Assembly: GCA_008973525.1 (NCBI GenBank)
Contig: WACJ01000047.1
Location: 1,488,001-1,552,000 of the forward strand
Direction: 5' to 3'
Source: Stenopsyche tienmushanensis
Taxonomy: Eukaryota; Arthropoda; Insecta; Trichoptera; Stenopsychidae
Length of the DNA: 64,000 nucleotides
Shown here: positions 37,601 through 48,910 of the stretch, piece by piece
Layout of the letters: the number at the start of each line of letters is the position of its first letter
Position numbering within the stretch: the stretch's first letter is position 1
Translations under genes and position numbers: made by a program
The notes under the pieces: model-generated
What the model was told of the DNA's origin: nothing
Database searches by the model: none
The model's input: the letters and a program-made list of their open reading frames with translations, nothing else

Positions 37601-39372
37601 ATCATCTAAATACCCAATAAAATATGTATAATAAACAGTATCAAGCTTGATAAGGTATTATAAACTGATTGTGATAATTCATATCTGTTGACAGACTAAT
37701 TTTTTTTTTTTAAATATAATAAAATGTATCTTACAGCCACGATATTGATAATTCAATTTATGAATGACATTATCAACCTATTACAGCTACTTAAGTTTAA
37801 AACGGTAATTCATTCAAGTAAGGGATCACATTCCTACAATAGCAAAATAATGAAAGAAAAAAAATCAGTTCTACTTTCATTTTTCCAAGGCCTCATGGGC
37901 GAGTCAATTTAATAGATAAGAGAAACATTCTAAATGTGTTGCATCACATTTAACAAATATCGATTGCTATATGCATGATTTAAAATTATATGTTTTTATT
38001 ATTTAGCTATCGATGTTATTGGAAATAATGTTTACATATAAAATTAAAAATTTAAACATTTACTAGAAAAATAATTGAAATACTTAGTTCATTTAAAGTT
38101 GAATCTAATAGAATTTGAAGATTACATTTAGAACAAAAGTTCCACCAGAATTCAATATTTTTACTGTCAATAGATCTATTTATCAATTTCTATTGGCATT
38201 GATTACCTTAAATATATAATCACATTCCCTATCCAATGCAGTCTCAACTAATTGCCAAAAAGCTTTCTAATCAAATATAATTAGATTTTAAAAACATGTC
38301 TATTCCGTATTTTTTACTTAAATATTTACATAATTTTAAGGGCAATCAGTATGCGAAATACCAAACGTAGTCTTATATATATATAAGACTACGTTTTAGC
38401 CGAATTATAACATATTAAAAAAAGTGTTATTGTTATTTAAAGTGTGTGGTATTTCATTTAGCATTAGAATATAATTTGGCCCTTTGTAAACAAAAAGATG
38501 TACAATAAGCATATAAACATTTCCGAGTAGAACTAACTCTTCCACTGTAAAGTTAAGTTTGTTAAACAGGTAGAGCTACCCGTCCCGCTAAATACCACCA
38601 GCTGAACACACGAGAAGAACTACTTATCCCAAACAAGATGTCTTAATGAACTAGGCTGTTATTTTGATGTATATTTGTACATAGGTTAGCTTGAGACTAT
38701 TTACAACACGAACTCAGTAAAATGTCTTATTAATAAAATCAAAGTATTTGTTTCAGTTGGTTTAGATAAAGTAACACCAGTCAAAAGTAATATAAAATAA
38801 TCACTCCACAATCTCGTATGTTAGATTAGAAACATGACAGTATAGTGTTTGTAATATATATTCCATCTTATATTTGCTGAAATTATTAAGCAGGTCATTG
38901 AATAAAATAGCTAAAATATGCATAAATTACGTAAACCAATGGTCAAGGTTGGGGAACACAAAAACAATAACATTGTCCCAAAAAAAAAACCATGTCGAAA
39001 TGTCATTTTGAGACACTATCATAATTTAAACATATAAATTATATTAAGAATTTGTGCAAATATGATTGGATGGGGAGTACTAAAATGTCATAATCCGTAC
39101 GTAATCGAAGGTATGACACGGAATCAACGTCAAAGATGTCGGATGATATTTCATACCTTATGCAGCTGATGTCGACATATGGGGCACTCATTCTGCAGAC
39201 ACAAGACCCGCATGCGAGTGGAGCATTCAAAGCAGACAGGATGATCACACTCCCCAACCGAATAGATCTTCACTGGTTTGAAACACACAACACATGCGCT
39301 CTCCTGATTCTCCTGACTATCTTGACCTTCGTATCCATCCTGACTTTTGCGAGCTTCCAAATGAGGAGACAT
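31644..39372 (-). CDS. ZNF598: ZNF598/Hel2-type RING E3 ubiquitin ligase, 8 coding exons, frame broken once in exon 2
   Basis: Family role: a cytosolic ribosome-collision sensor that ubiquitinates 40S proteins and starts ribosome-associated quality control. Coding exons (minus strand): 39157-39372, 34623-34878, 34454-34539, 34093-34331, 33860-34010, 33456-33787, 33126-33376, 31644-33047. All junctions have GT/AG and matching phase. Exon 1 carries a RING at residues 27-66 (C27, C30, C42, H44, C47, C50, C63, C66). Exons 2-4 carry C2H2-like fingers (LLEHNCRKC, HPLCEFCDDRF, HHLYCHLCDADGFDHYY, HFLCEEGEC). Later exons hold repeated FPSL/FPAL motifs (EQFPSLGL, QNFPALGE, DEFPSLNK, DFPSLALI, DFPVLGGG), and the C-terminus has the CATCGQILISDDYKSHIASH finger followed by HFPALGS. 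Corrected length is about 977 aa, near the family's usual ~900. The ATG at 39372 has A at -3. Exon 2 is 256 nt where 255 is needed: an extra A in the A-run at 34752-34755 shifts the frame. A minus-strand AATAAA lies at 31209-31204. Identification is from recalled family sequence, not a search. Confidence 0.93.
34752..34755 (-). other. Frameshift site in ZNF598 exon 2 (A-run one base too long)
   Basis: On the minus strand, exon 2 begins in frame (VIFTPDCLPYKE ... KYKIGFATEAAKNAYCK). It then runs TGTAAAACTCTTGGAGCAC. Read straight through, the frame ends a few codons later in TAG. With one A fewer it continues LLEHNCRKCGNNVG, the conserved finger. The rest of the exon and all later exons are in the shifted frame. 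Most likely a homopolymer indel in the assembly, otherwise a real lesion. Confidence 0.85.
35090..36340 (-). mobile_element. Mariner-type transposon, about 1.25 kb, both TIRs present, transposase broken
   Basis: TIRs AGGGGTACCGAAAAGTAATC (left) and its complement ending GGTACCCCT (right) match nearly perfectly over about 30 bp. Minus-strand transposase: WIMYDNVTRKKQW near 35,700, LDIRGIIHYELLKPGDTVNA, NRKGVILLHDNARPHSAKM (catalytic D present), then PPYSPDLGPSDF readable only by changing frame twice near 35,375-35,345, and FRSMEHSLREKKFK. Another frameshift lies near 35,620. Full length but dead. It lies in ZNF598 intron 1, in the same orientation as the gene. Confidence 0.85.
36385..36790 (+). 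mobile_element. Jockey-like LINE reverse-transcriptase fragment
   Basis: Plus strand contains IALYADH, a degenerate form of the RT catalytic YxDD box (second Asp changed to His), then RKYLGVNLNTKLK, SHICSSKSRGLAALRIFLH, the usual order after the RT active site in jockey-clade LINEs. Stops and frameshifts follow. It lies in ZNF598 intron 1, antisense to the gene. Confidence 0.6.
36916..37058. repeat. Dispersed repeat, copy 1 (pair with 62859-63010)
   Basis: Starts AATGCGCTCGAAGCAATCAC and ends TTATCTTTGTTCTAGTAAG. The copy at 62859-63010 is the reverse complement with few changes and an in-frame length difference. Both strands stay open in both copies: ALEAITxSRLHPN ... LPLYLxLFAxQRFPLG on one strand, PNGNLWxANKxRYxGK ... 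TAAVS on the other. Function unknown; possibly part of a retroelement. Confidence 0.7.
37255..37560. repeat. Diverged tandem repeat, about 2-3 units
   Basis: Units share AAGTTTTAT(C/T)GCAATC, GATGAA-GTATGG-AGCGCATT and AAACAAAC followed by an AT-rich stretch. Two clear copies are at about 37,365-37,440 and 37,485-37,555, with a weaker one at about 37,258-37,310. Origin unknown; within ZNF598 intron 1. Confidence 0.5.
38363..38396. repeat. Perfect 34-bp palindrome
   Basis: AAACGTAGTCTTATATA joined directly to its reverse complement, with no spacer. Could form a cruciform in DNA or a 17-bp hairpin in RNA with almost no loop. Lies in ZNF598 intron 1. Confidence 0.95.
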
Positions 39373-40484
39373 CTTTCACTTTTAACGCGAGTACGCAACT
39401 TGTCACCACACAGGAAATCACCGAAATATACTTTTTTCTTAAATGTGACATCAAAAGACACAATTACGACCATTATGCGATTCGATTTTTAAAAAATACG
39501 TTCGCTATTTTCAATGCAGGAAAAAATTAAATAATCGTTTTATACTTATTAGAATAATATTATACAATTAAAATAAATTATAAAATTGCATTTATTACTA
39601 ATTGAATCAATTTTTTATTTTTATTTTTGTATGTTTTTCAATTTATTAATTTAATTCATATTTAAATCAATTTAAATACATATTATTAAATTGGTTTGTT
39701 TGATTCCATAAACGAACTAATTGGGATTATAAAAAAATGTAAAATATTAATTCGTTAAATTTGCGTAATTTGTTTCTTAAATTCGCGTTAACAATTACTT
39801 TTGATATTACGTTAAAGATAATATGCTGAAATCAATTAAATTCTTTAAACACCTTTATAAAATCCACGTCGATGAACTTTGAACACTGACGTGTGTAATA
39901 TTTTTATATTTGAATAATTTCGACAAGAAATAAATACGTGTATTTATAAAAAGTTATATTATGTTAATAGTTTAAATATATTATGCAAATAAAATATAAA
40001 AGCAATGTAATGGATAAATGTGTGTATAAAATGATGTTTTGCTTTAAACATATATATATATTTAAAAAAATATTGATTTGTATAATATAATACGTTTTAA
40101 AATAATGTTATGATTTAAATACATTTCAAAATGTATATTTAAAATTTAAAAAAATATCTTTTGCGTGTTCATTATATTTCAGTTGTAAGAGGTGCTAAAA
40201 AAGTTTATTGTGTGAATTTAAAAAATATTTAATCCAAATCCCCGTTGCAAAATTATAGTTTATTTTTGATCTATAAAAATGTAATTCTTATTTAAATATT
40301 CGTCAATTTCTAATAATAAGGAGGATTTAAAAATAATTTTCGTCAAATTTGGAGCGGTCTGCGTGACAGTGATGTGGAAGGTTCATGGTCGGCGATCAGT
40401 GTACTAAGTGCATTGAACGGGTGTGCGGCGCCGGCAGTAGCGGCGGCGCCTGACACGTCAGCTTGCTTCATCGACGCCGGCATC
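39373..40484. promoter_or_regulatory. Divergent promoter region between ZNF598 and KdelR
   Basis: The two start codons lie head to head, 1,112 bp apart, with no other gene between. The part near KdelR (about 40,340-40,480) is visibly GC-rich with several CpGs, unlike the AT-rich rest, and is probably its 5' UTR and core promoter. The ZNF598 side is very AT-rich. No single TATA box or known operator can be picked out reliably. Shared regulation is inferred from layout only. Confidence 0.5.
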
Positions 40485-43400
40485 ATGAACGTCTTTCGGC
40501 TGCTGGGCGATTTAGCCCATCTCCTCGCCATCATCATCTTGTTGCTCAAGATGTGGCGAACGCGCTCCTGCGCCGGTATGACCAGCTCGTCTTCTATCGT
40601 TTACCTCAAGTCGTTCTTTGACGATCCTAAATTCGTCAAGCCGATAGCATCAAACGTACATCTCAGCACTTGTTTTTAACTTAAACATTGATGGTTTTGC
40701 TCACGTCAGTGAATCCGCCTTGACGGTATCGTGATCATTGATAAAAAATGAAATAGTGAGATCATCAAACGGGAGTTCGGTGGTTTGTCATCAATTTGAA
40801 AAGAATGAATGTGAACGAACTGCACGATTGTGATTGAATGCATGCATTTAATCAGTCGAAAAGTAACCCTAATATTACAAATTTACTTTAAAATTGTGAA
40901 CATGAAATTAAGCTATTCAATTAACATCTCAAGTGCAAATCTAATAATTTCTATTATAAATACAGAAAACAAATGTCATTAAAATTATTCCATAATTTAA
41001 TTTTAAATGCTCTTAATTGGGCTCGATTTAAATAATATATGGAGCGAGTCAAGGGTCTTGTTATAGATTAACGTTTATTATGATAACAGTAATTTACAAT
41101 TTTACACGCATTAAATATTACCCATATGTTCTTCGTGTATTAGTAACAGTTATCAAAAAATCGGCGAATTCTCAAATTCCTTTGCTTTTATAAAATCGCG
41201 TTGTATATAAATTTATTTTTTAATTCAATCTTAATTTTAATATATTTTGATTGCAGGTATATCGGGAAAATCTCAGATATTATTTGCTATCGTTTATACC
41301 ACTCGATATTTGGATCTGGTTACTACATACATATCGGCTTATAATACTTTTATGAAATTGATATTCATCGTGGCATCATATGCCACCGTGTATCTAATGT
41401 ATATCAAGTTTAAAGCTACGTATGATCACAATCATGACACTTTCCGGATTGAGTTCTTAATCATTCCGGCTGCACTGCTTGCTTTGGTGATAAATCATGA
41501 TTTTTCTGTGCTAGAGGTATGTATTTATTACATCTTATAGAATACTCAATGTAATATTTTGTTTTATGAATTAATAACATATAATCCAACTGGAATAATG
41601 TGTACAATGTTTGTTATTTTTTTGTTGTTGTTAATATATTTAAGATTTATCCATGTTGCAATGTCATAATATCACTCTTAATGTAATTTTCAGATATTGT
41701 GGACATTCTCTATTTATTTAGAATCTGTAGCGATTCTTCCTCAGTTATTCCTCGTTTCAAAAACTGGCGAAGCTGAAAGTATTACGTCACATTATTTGTT
41801 TGCTCTCGGCTCTTACAGGGCGTTGTATTTACTAAATTGGGTAAGTTGGTTAAATTACATTAAAACTGATTTATTCTTAATAAATTATTATTTTTAGAAA
41901 ATGTGTACATGTTATCCATATAAAGGGGGTTTGTTTTTAAACCAAGGATTATCTTTAATTAAGTGACTTTAATATTTAACATGTATGGTGCCATGTCACC
42001 TAGATGCATGTGATGGATGGGTGTTCTTCTGGATTATGCGTATTTTGGGTGACGCTTTCTTCCTCCACTTAAATTTGACTTTACAAATTATTTTGTTTGT
42101 ATTTAACGGAATTAGCAAATGTAAATATAAAATATATTTATTTGTCTCTTTACTAGTCCAGCGTACAACTTTATTAGTCTTCCAGATGTCAATTATTCAA
42201 ATATCTTTTGAGATCGACCTCAAAATTTACATCCTGTAGCCTTTTCTGTTCAGATGTCCCTTTTATGATGTGGCTGTCATCTAACTTATGTTCACTTTGT
42301 TTTTGTTAGCTTGGCTGATTGTCATTGGATAAGCTAACTATAATATAACTAAGAGCTGATAAGATGTGCCACAAGGCGCATTTATTTATACCATGCGTTA
42401 CAATATTGCATTGCTATTCCCTGTTTACGCTCCGAGCATCGAATTTGGGCTCCTTGAGAAACAACACCAATTCACGCTGGACAATGAAAGTGTTAATATG
42501 CCATTAATGTTCTTAAAAACCGGCAGTTTTTGGTTTAAAAAAAAAAAAAATACATATGGATCACTTTAACTCAAAATGTTATTAGTTTTACCTGAAAATT
42601 GTTGCATATTTCTTAAAAAAAAATTGGGGTTTATGAATAAAAAAAATAGTATTTTGTTATGCAGGATGTTTATTAAGTATATTAGGCATTTTATCTGGTT
42701 TATTAATTTTTGTAATCATGTAATATATGATATTTTTTGAAGCAATCTTCAGAATGAAGCGCTGGTTTCCTTTTGTAAGTGTCGCAAAAATATAGCGTTC
42801 GCTTTCATCCTTTTTCAGTTTCACTGTCTGAACACACCATACAGTCTCTATATTTCCTCCCTGATCTACAATAAATAAAACGAGGACTTCTATCTAACCG
42901 TTGATCGTGATCAATTAACGTCAATCATCCCAATTTGGACTTTGTAAAATCGCAAAAGTTACTAATAAGTTTCATCAACAATTATCAGCGAAATTTTTTA
43001 TGATTTATTGGCTTTCTATTTTATTTGATTTCATATTCCTCATATATAAGAGTTTAAAATCAATATTTCAAAATCCCAAATAAATATCTTCTTCCACACA
43101 CACCAAAAAATACCAAAATCTTATTTGAAGGTCATAAAAACTACCCAAGAAAAAACTGGCTACACGTAGTGGCCATAGGAGTTGTAAGGGTTAATCAACC
43201 AAAGTTTTGGTCCTATAAATTTTGAATTACCTTGGGTACAAAAATAATTTTGAAAAATATTGTGTGTATTTATTGTAATACTCATATATATATCATGAAT
43301 TAATGATTATAATGTTAAAATTAATCTGAAGCAAAATAATAGATCCAGTTTATCACAGCATGAAATATTTCAGAATTCTGCCGACTTATTTAGCTTGCAA

Positions 43401-45927
43401 AGGTTCCCTCCCAAGTTATCCAGATATGAAATTGATTAGAATTGGTGACTTATGAATAGGACTAGTGTTTATTTTTACATCTCTGTGTAAACAAATTTGA
43501 TAAGGAACTCAAACAGTTTTATATTAGAACTTGTTTGTGATTGAGGAACAGTTATCTAATAGTTTTCATCAACTATTTTATATGTACTATCAATTGATTT
43601 CTTATATTATATGTTTTAATATATGATTGAAGAACGAATTTTTAACTTAATATTTTTGTTTAAGGTTTATCGTTACATGGTTGAGAGTCATTATGATTTG
43701 ATTGCCATAGTCGCTGGAGCTGTACAAACTGTACTGTATTGTGACTTCTTCTATCTCTACATCACTAAAGGTATTCTTTTTCATATATCAATTAATGAAT
43801 TTGTTGGACAAAAACGGTTTATTGATATTTTCAATTTGAACTTAAATCATCGTATCGGAGTTTTCGATTGTTCTTTGTAAATTGGGAATATGGTGATATT
43901 TCTAAAATATTAATATTCACGGAATAGAATAATTTCGCTTACGATGCTTGTAGCGTGTGGAACATATCTATGATAGTGCTTTTATAGTATTTGATGGATT
44001 AAATACACATTTGAAATTAACTAAATTTGCGGTTTAAATCTAGTTTACAAATCAAAGATCAGTTACTATAAAATAAAACGATCGATATATATTATTAAAA
44101 AAACAGTTAATGATCTGTGTGCTTGCTTTTTTAATACATTGTGTTTAATTATTTTAAACAAAAATCATTTCACCACTAATTTTCTAACATTATGGTATAT
44201 AGAATTAGTTTCAGCTATGAAAATCATTTATAAACATGTAATAGGTTTAATATATTTTTGATGCTGCATTCAATATTTCACAATAATGAGATGTTCTTCC
44301 AAAATGAAACGCATTCCAGAAAATCATTTAAAATTGTTTTGTGTAAAAACATAAAACGTATAATATGAAGCATAATTTATATTAATAGTCGATAGTAAAG
44401 TAATCCGTCTGATTTTTTCTTGATATTTTTGCATACCTATTAATTGCACAAACTTTAAAATGAAAAAGCTTAAACAACTTGTAAGCCTTAAAAATAAGAG
44501 AGTTTCAAATAGATTCTTTATTGAATATTAAATGCAATTTGACTTTTATCTTTTATTTTTTTGGTTTGCACTCTTATTTGCATAAATTAGACTATTGCAT
44601 TTTTAAATTAATTATGACTTTGATAAGAAATCATGTTTTTTCAATTAGAAAAATACTGTAATGACAATGTAATGTTTCTAATTATTTAAGAATACCTATT
44701 TAGAAATAGTCTGCTCAATATTTCTAAACGGAATTAAATAACATTTTTTTTGAATGATTGGTTTGTTTAACACTTTGTGTGTGGGATTGGTTTGGCTCGG
44801 CAAGAATAAATTGTGGCAGGCGGAGTCCAGGTCACAAAATATTTTGGATAGCTGTGTATAATCAAAATGACCGCGTCAAGGCGTTCCACAACCAAAACTA
44901 AAGTTGAAAACAGTGTACTGAATAAAGATGTGCATGAACAATATCAACCAGTTGTGTGTTAATGAAATACATTAATGTAAATGTGATCTTCCGCTTTTAA
45001 CATGTAATACATCACTGAAGAAGTTCGTAGGATTTTAATAATTTTAAAGTTTTTTCCCTCTTTATTTGGGATTGTTTTTTCACGATTTCTTAAAAAAACC
45101 CTAAGAACTTATTTCGATATTGGACGTAAGCGATCTTCATAAAAGATCTTACTAGCGAAAAGATTTTTCATGTGTTGGTCTCCCATTTGCCTGCCCGCGT
45201 GGTAAAATAAGAATAGAATTATTTGGAAAGGTAGGAGAGGAGAGAGTCTATGAGTGAATAGCGAAATTATCATTATATATAAATTATAATTTAATTATTG
45301 TTGCAAATTCAATCACTCACTTATGGGCGTCCCTGCACGATTTTATTAATTGCCTCAGCATTTATTTTTACAAATCCAGGAAATCGTGATAAACCTGGAT
45401 CGAGATGTTTGATCAGAAATATTAATATTATCGATCTCTCAAATTTGTTGGTATGGTAAAATTTTTTTCACAATCTGGATTTGAACCCGAATCTCTATAA
45501 TAAGAGTCCAGGATCTAAACTATTATACCAACTTAACCAACAGTGATTCTCGTTTCCTGCAAGCAATGTGTTAAGTAAAATTATGTCAATAGAAAAGCAA
45601 GAATCGTGATGGAAATCGTCTCAAGAAATTGAAATTGGCATGTGATGAAATTGTCCTGTTTTTATATTGCAAATTTAGATTTAACTCAAATTTTTTTTTT
45701 CTTGTGTCATAACTGAAGTTTGGACCTCGACTTCTTAGAAGCACGCATAATAAATAGGAAACGATGTATTTATAACAATTGTTTGATATAATAATCTAAC
45801 TACCTTTATAAACTAAAATTGTTAATAAAGGTAATTATTTTAAATTCTTCTTCATGGTCACTGTTAAAAACACATTTTTATATTATTTTCAGTTCTCAAA
45901 GGAAAGAAATTGCAGCTTCCTGCGTAA
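40485..45927 (+). CDS. KdelR: ER lumen protein-retaining receptor (KDEL receptor), 5 coding exons
   Basis: Family role: a seven-TM Golgi/ER-Golgi intermediate receptor that binds KDEL/HDEL C-termini of escaped ER chaperones at low pH and returns them by COPI vesicles. Coding exons: 40485-40575, 41257-41516, 41694-41840, 43665-43770, 45893-45927. Total is 639 nt, giving 212 aa, the standard family length, with all phases matching. It starts [14 protein letters not shown] and contains H12 and R47 (TTRYLDL), positions known for ligand binding and pH sensing, then [18 protein letters not shown] sequence, [17 protein letters not shown] and [10 protein letters not shown]. It ends in KGKKLQLPA, whose lysines (204, 206, 207) form the COPI-binding tail. 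The start has A at -3 and lies in a GC-rich patch. Donors and acceptors are canonical (exon 4 to exon 5 splits a Val codon). A candidate polyA signal AATAAA is at 46203. Introns hold a piggyBac-derived MITE (intron 3) and a tRNA-derived SINE (intron 4). Intact, with no odd residues. Confidence 0.97.
42915..43194. mobile_element. piggyBac-derived MITE in KdelR intron 3
   Basis: TTAA at both ends (42915-42918 and 43191-43194). The right terminus read inward is CCCTTACAACTCCTATGGCC. Most of its body (TATGATTTATTGGCTTTCTA, AAAATCAATATTTC, CTTATTTGAAGGTCATAAAA, ACACGTAGTGG) matches the two flanks of the longer element at 48129-48910, so it is an internally deleted relative. Confidence 0.75.
45441..45548 (-). 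repeat. tRNA-derived SINE or tRNA pseudogene, copy 2, KdelR intron 4
   Basis: Minus strand: TTGGTATAATAGTTTAGATC (A-box region), GGACTCTTATTATAGAG, then GGGTTCAAATCC (good pol III B box), then a tail AAAAAAATTTTACCATACC. No clean acceptor-stem pairing, and a relative exists at 4.9 kb, so I call it a SINE rather than a functional tRNA. Confidence 0.5.
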
Positions 45928-48128
45928 ACAGACCCTAATTGTAGAGTGAATCTTGTGTACTAATTATTTCAATTGAATGTCGTGTGACAGTGTTAAAACA
46001 TTAAAGAAATATACAAGGACATTAAAGAAGAGTATGAGTATCTTTTGTTAGATTTTAAATTATCCAAATCTCTCATTTAGAGCATATGTAGGTTATCTTT
46101 ATAAAGTATTGTATGAACTTCAGAGGTGTCAATGATTATTTAAATTTGCTAATTATGCCATTAAAAAACATGTATTAATTTATTAGTTTCTTGTAATGTT
46201 TTAATAAAAATGATGTAACACTTCAATGACATTGGTGAATCATTCCTTGCTCTTATTTGGTGTTCTGGATTCTAAGCGAAATGTGTTTTATCCTATGAAC
46301 TGTGATGTATGTACGAAGGTACTCTTTTGCAAATGTTTGTCTATAGTGAAAAGCACAATAATAAATAGGAGCGCGTACACTCATCTAAAGACGTTTCTCT
46401 TAAAGCTGTAATGTAAATTTCTTAATCATATTTTAATAAATATATGCATAATTCAAACTAACGCAATTGCTTATTTCTATATTAAGTAAATTTATCCAAC
46501 GTGATAAATATCATTAGAATGCAGACTATATTTTAGCAGCTCATTCTTTTATATGTGATCACCCTTGAATAAATATCGTTTTTAATGCCAAATATTAGTA
46601 TTTGTTTGATTTTTAAACATCTCTGGTAATTTACTTGACTGTACATTTGATAATCATAGTTATCCAACCGATTAGAATTAATTGAGTGAATGTTTTTTGA
46701 GTGGACGGGATCATTTAGAAAAGTTTTCCTATCGCGCATTTTAACATTTGTATATTTTTAAATCGACCAATGTTTCATGAAAGTTTATTGGCCCGACAAT
46801 AGGTGATTTTTTATAATTGCGTCTTATCAATTAACATATTTAATTAGTCGCAGATAAGAGTAATATTTCATAAGGCATTTCAGAGATAATAAGGAGTATT
46901 TTTTGGTTGTTTGCTCTCTTATTATTTTCACTGCTATTTATTACTATAGCTAATAATTCTCAACGGTTATTTTGTATTTCAATCTACAATTGTTTACTCA
47001 GTTTTAAAAGATGTAAAAAAGGTTTGTTTGGTTGGCCACATAAATTATGTGTCAGTCAAGAAGTAAAAATCTACATTAGTTTATTGTTTGTTGCATTTTG
47101 ATATATTTTTTTTATTACTTAAATATAACATTGGACATGTAAATTATGTATTTTCTTTACATATGAATAAAAAAAATATATATAAAGGAAAATGTTTGTA
47201 AAACACTTGTTTCATTTTTCTTAAGATTTTGTAATAGAGCTCTAAGAATGTAATAAAATGCTGTTCATTTAATGCATGTTTTATTGCTAATATATTTTTG
47301 ATCTAAAATAGTGTGATTTAATAGTATTATCGATAGACGCTGGTAATGAAACCCAATCTGAATGTGGTTTTGTTTTTTTAAAAAATATTTTCTATGAAAT
47401 AAACGAAAATGAAAACAATGCCATCATTTTTATATAAGGTTCCAAAACAATGTTAATTAGTTGAATCTTTAGTATTTGGGGAATATTAGCATTACAATAG
47501 AATTTAAGACCACTAATCTCCAATCCTTTTTATTGGCAAATGTATTCAAAGCCTTTTTATACATGGCTCATGTTAGCCGTTGTATGTGTGCCTATCATAA
47601 TACGAAATTATGTTTTATTAATGATTTTTTTTTGTCTTATTATAAAGTAGATAAAACGATGTTTAGTCGAGTTTATTTTTGAGAGATATTTGTTTTGTTA
47701 TTAACTCATTTGAATGTTACCAAAGCTCTCGTGCCAGTAAAAAGGATGTTTTTTTTTCTACGTTGGAGGTTTTCAATAAATAAATAAAAAGATATTTTAT
47801 GGATAATAATATCTGTAAAGTAAATGTGTGCAGTTAAACCTTTATAATTATACATAATAAAATTATTAAATACCAGAAGCTTTTCCAATTTATTATTCCT
47901 ATCAAGATTTATGATACAAAATTGTACATTTATACAAATTCTCTCAACAAAACATTTATATTATCATTTGTAATTCAATGTTGTGAATTAAAAAGTTTCA
48001 AGTATACATATATGAGCCGTTTATTTTAAAAGTGGCCTAAGTCTATTTATACTTAAATTGAGATATTAAAGGGTTTGCATTTTAATGCAATTAAAAATAC
48101 ACGAAAGGATACTGATGAGTTATACTGC
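45928..48128. other. KdelR 3' UTR and intergenic DNA
   Basis: The KdelR 3' UTR probably runs to the AATAAA at 46203. Beyond that short open frames (46226-46411, 46907-47101, 47476-47682 plus; 46533-46739, 47706-47888 minus) are unrecognised. If the 52.6-kb exon belongs to KdelR, this stretch is also intronic. Confidence 0.4.
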
Positions 48129-48910
48129 TTAACCCTTTGGGCTGCAAGATTTTTTCATAAAAGTTCCCACCAACTCCAAGCCATTTTTTGGACAATTTGG
48201 ACTTTTAACTTTGGATTGCGAATTTTTTTATGATTTATTGGCTTTCTATTTTATTTGATTTAATATTCTTCATGTAAAATAAAAGAGTTTAAAATCAATA
48301 TTTCAAAACCCCAAAAAAATAACTTCTTCCACCACTTGAGTCTTTCGCATGAAACAATATGATGTTGCGTATTAATCTGCCGTGTCCATCCCACCCATAT
48401 TTTTAATGTAGGTCATTATCGTGCCAGTGAGAAAACATTTCCTTTTCAAGAGTTCTCCAGCAAGGGTTGGATTGGTGTAAAACCCATCCGTAAATATATG
48501 ATAGTCTTTTATGTATTAGTTCGCCTGTTGTAGATTATTAAAAAGGTGTAGAACAAAAAACGAATAAAATGTAAAAAGTATACGCACTATCAAAATAATA
48601 TTGAATTACTGGAAACAAATAATTTTCAAGATGTTCACTGCGCCACAACTCGACGCAGACTATTGTTTTATGCTCTTTATCTGCACCGATTCAATTCCTC
48701 TGAACCAATTATTTTCCATATTCCAGATGACAAATTAATGGTCAGAAAATAAGATGATATTTTTAGAGTATTTACTTTATTATTACATTTAAAAAAAAAT
48801 CAAAATCTTATTTGAAGGTCATAAAAACTACCCAAAATAAAACCAGCCACACGTAGTGGTCTTAGGAGTTGGTGGGAAAAAAATTTCAGTGTGTGGCCAT
48901 AGGAGTTTGA
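48129..48910 (-). mobile_element. piggyBac-like element remnant with transposase fragment
   Basis: Left end TTAACCCTTTGGGCTGCAAG has the TTAA target and CCC-type terminus of piggyBac elements. On the minus strand near 48,500-48,380 the sequence reads TDGFYTNPTLAGELLKRKCF then LTGTIMTYIKNMGG, matching the piggyBac pattern FYTSxxLAxxLLxxxTxxTGT. Only this piece of the transposase remains. The right end lacks a clear TTAA. Related MITE at 42915-43194. Confidence 0.7.

Noticed and set aside
39136..39530. Plus-strand open frames over the RING exon
   Set aside because: Antisense of ZNF598 exon 1, whose RING cysteines are unmistakable on the minus strand.
40374..40484. In-frame N-terminal extension of KdelR
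   Set aside because: The frame is open upstream but begins at GTG, not ATG. The family start MNxFR with A at -3 is at 40485.
45441..45548. Functional tRNA gene
   Set aside because: The B box is good but acceptor and anticodon stems do not pair cleanly, and a diverged relative with the same non-tRNA tail exists at 4.9 kb.
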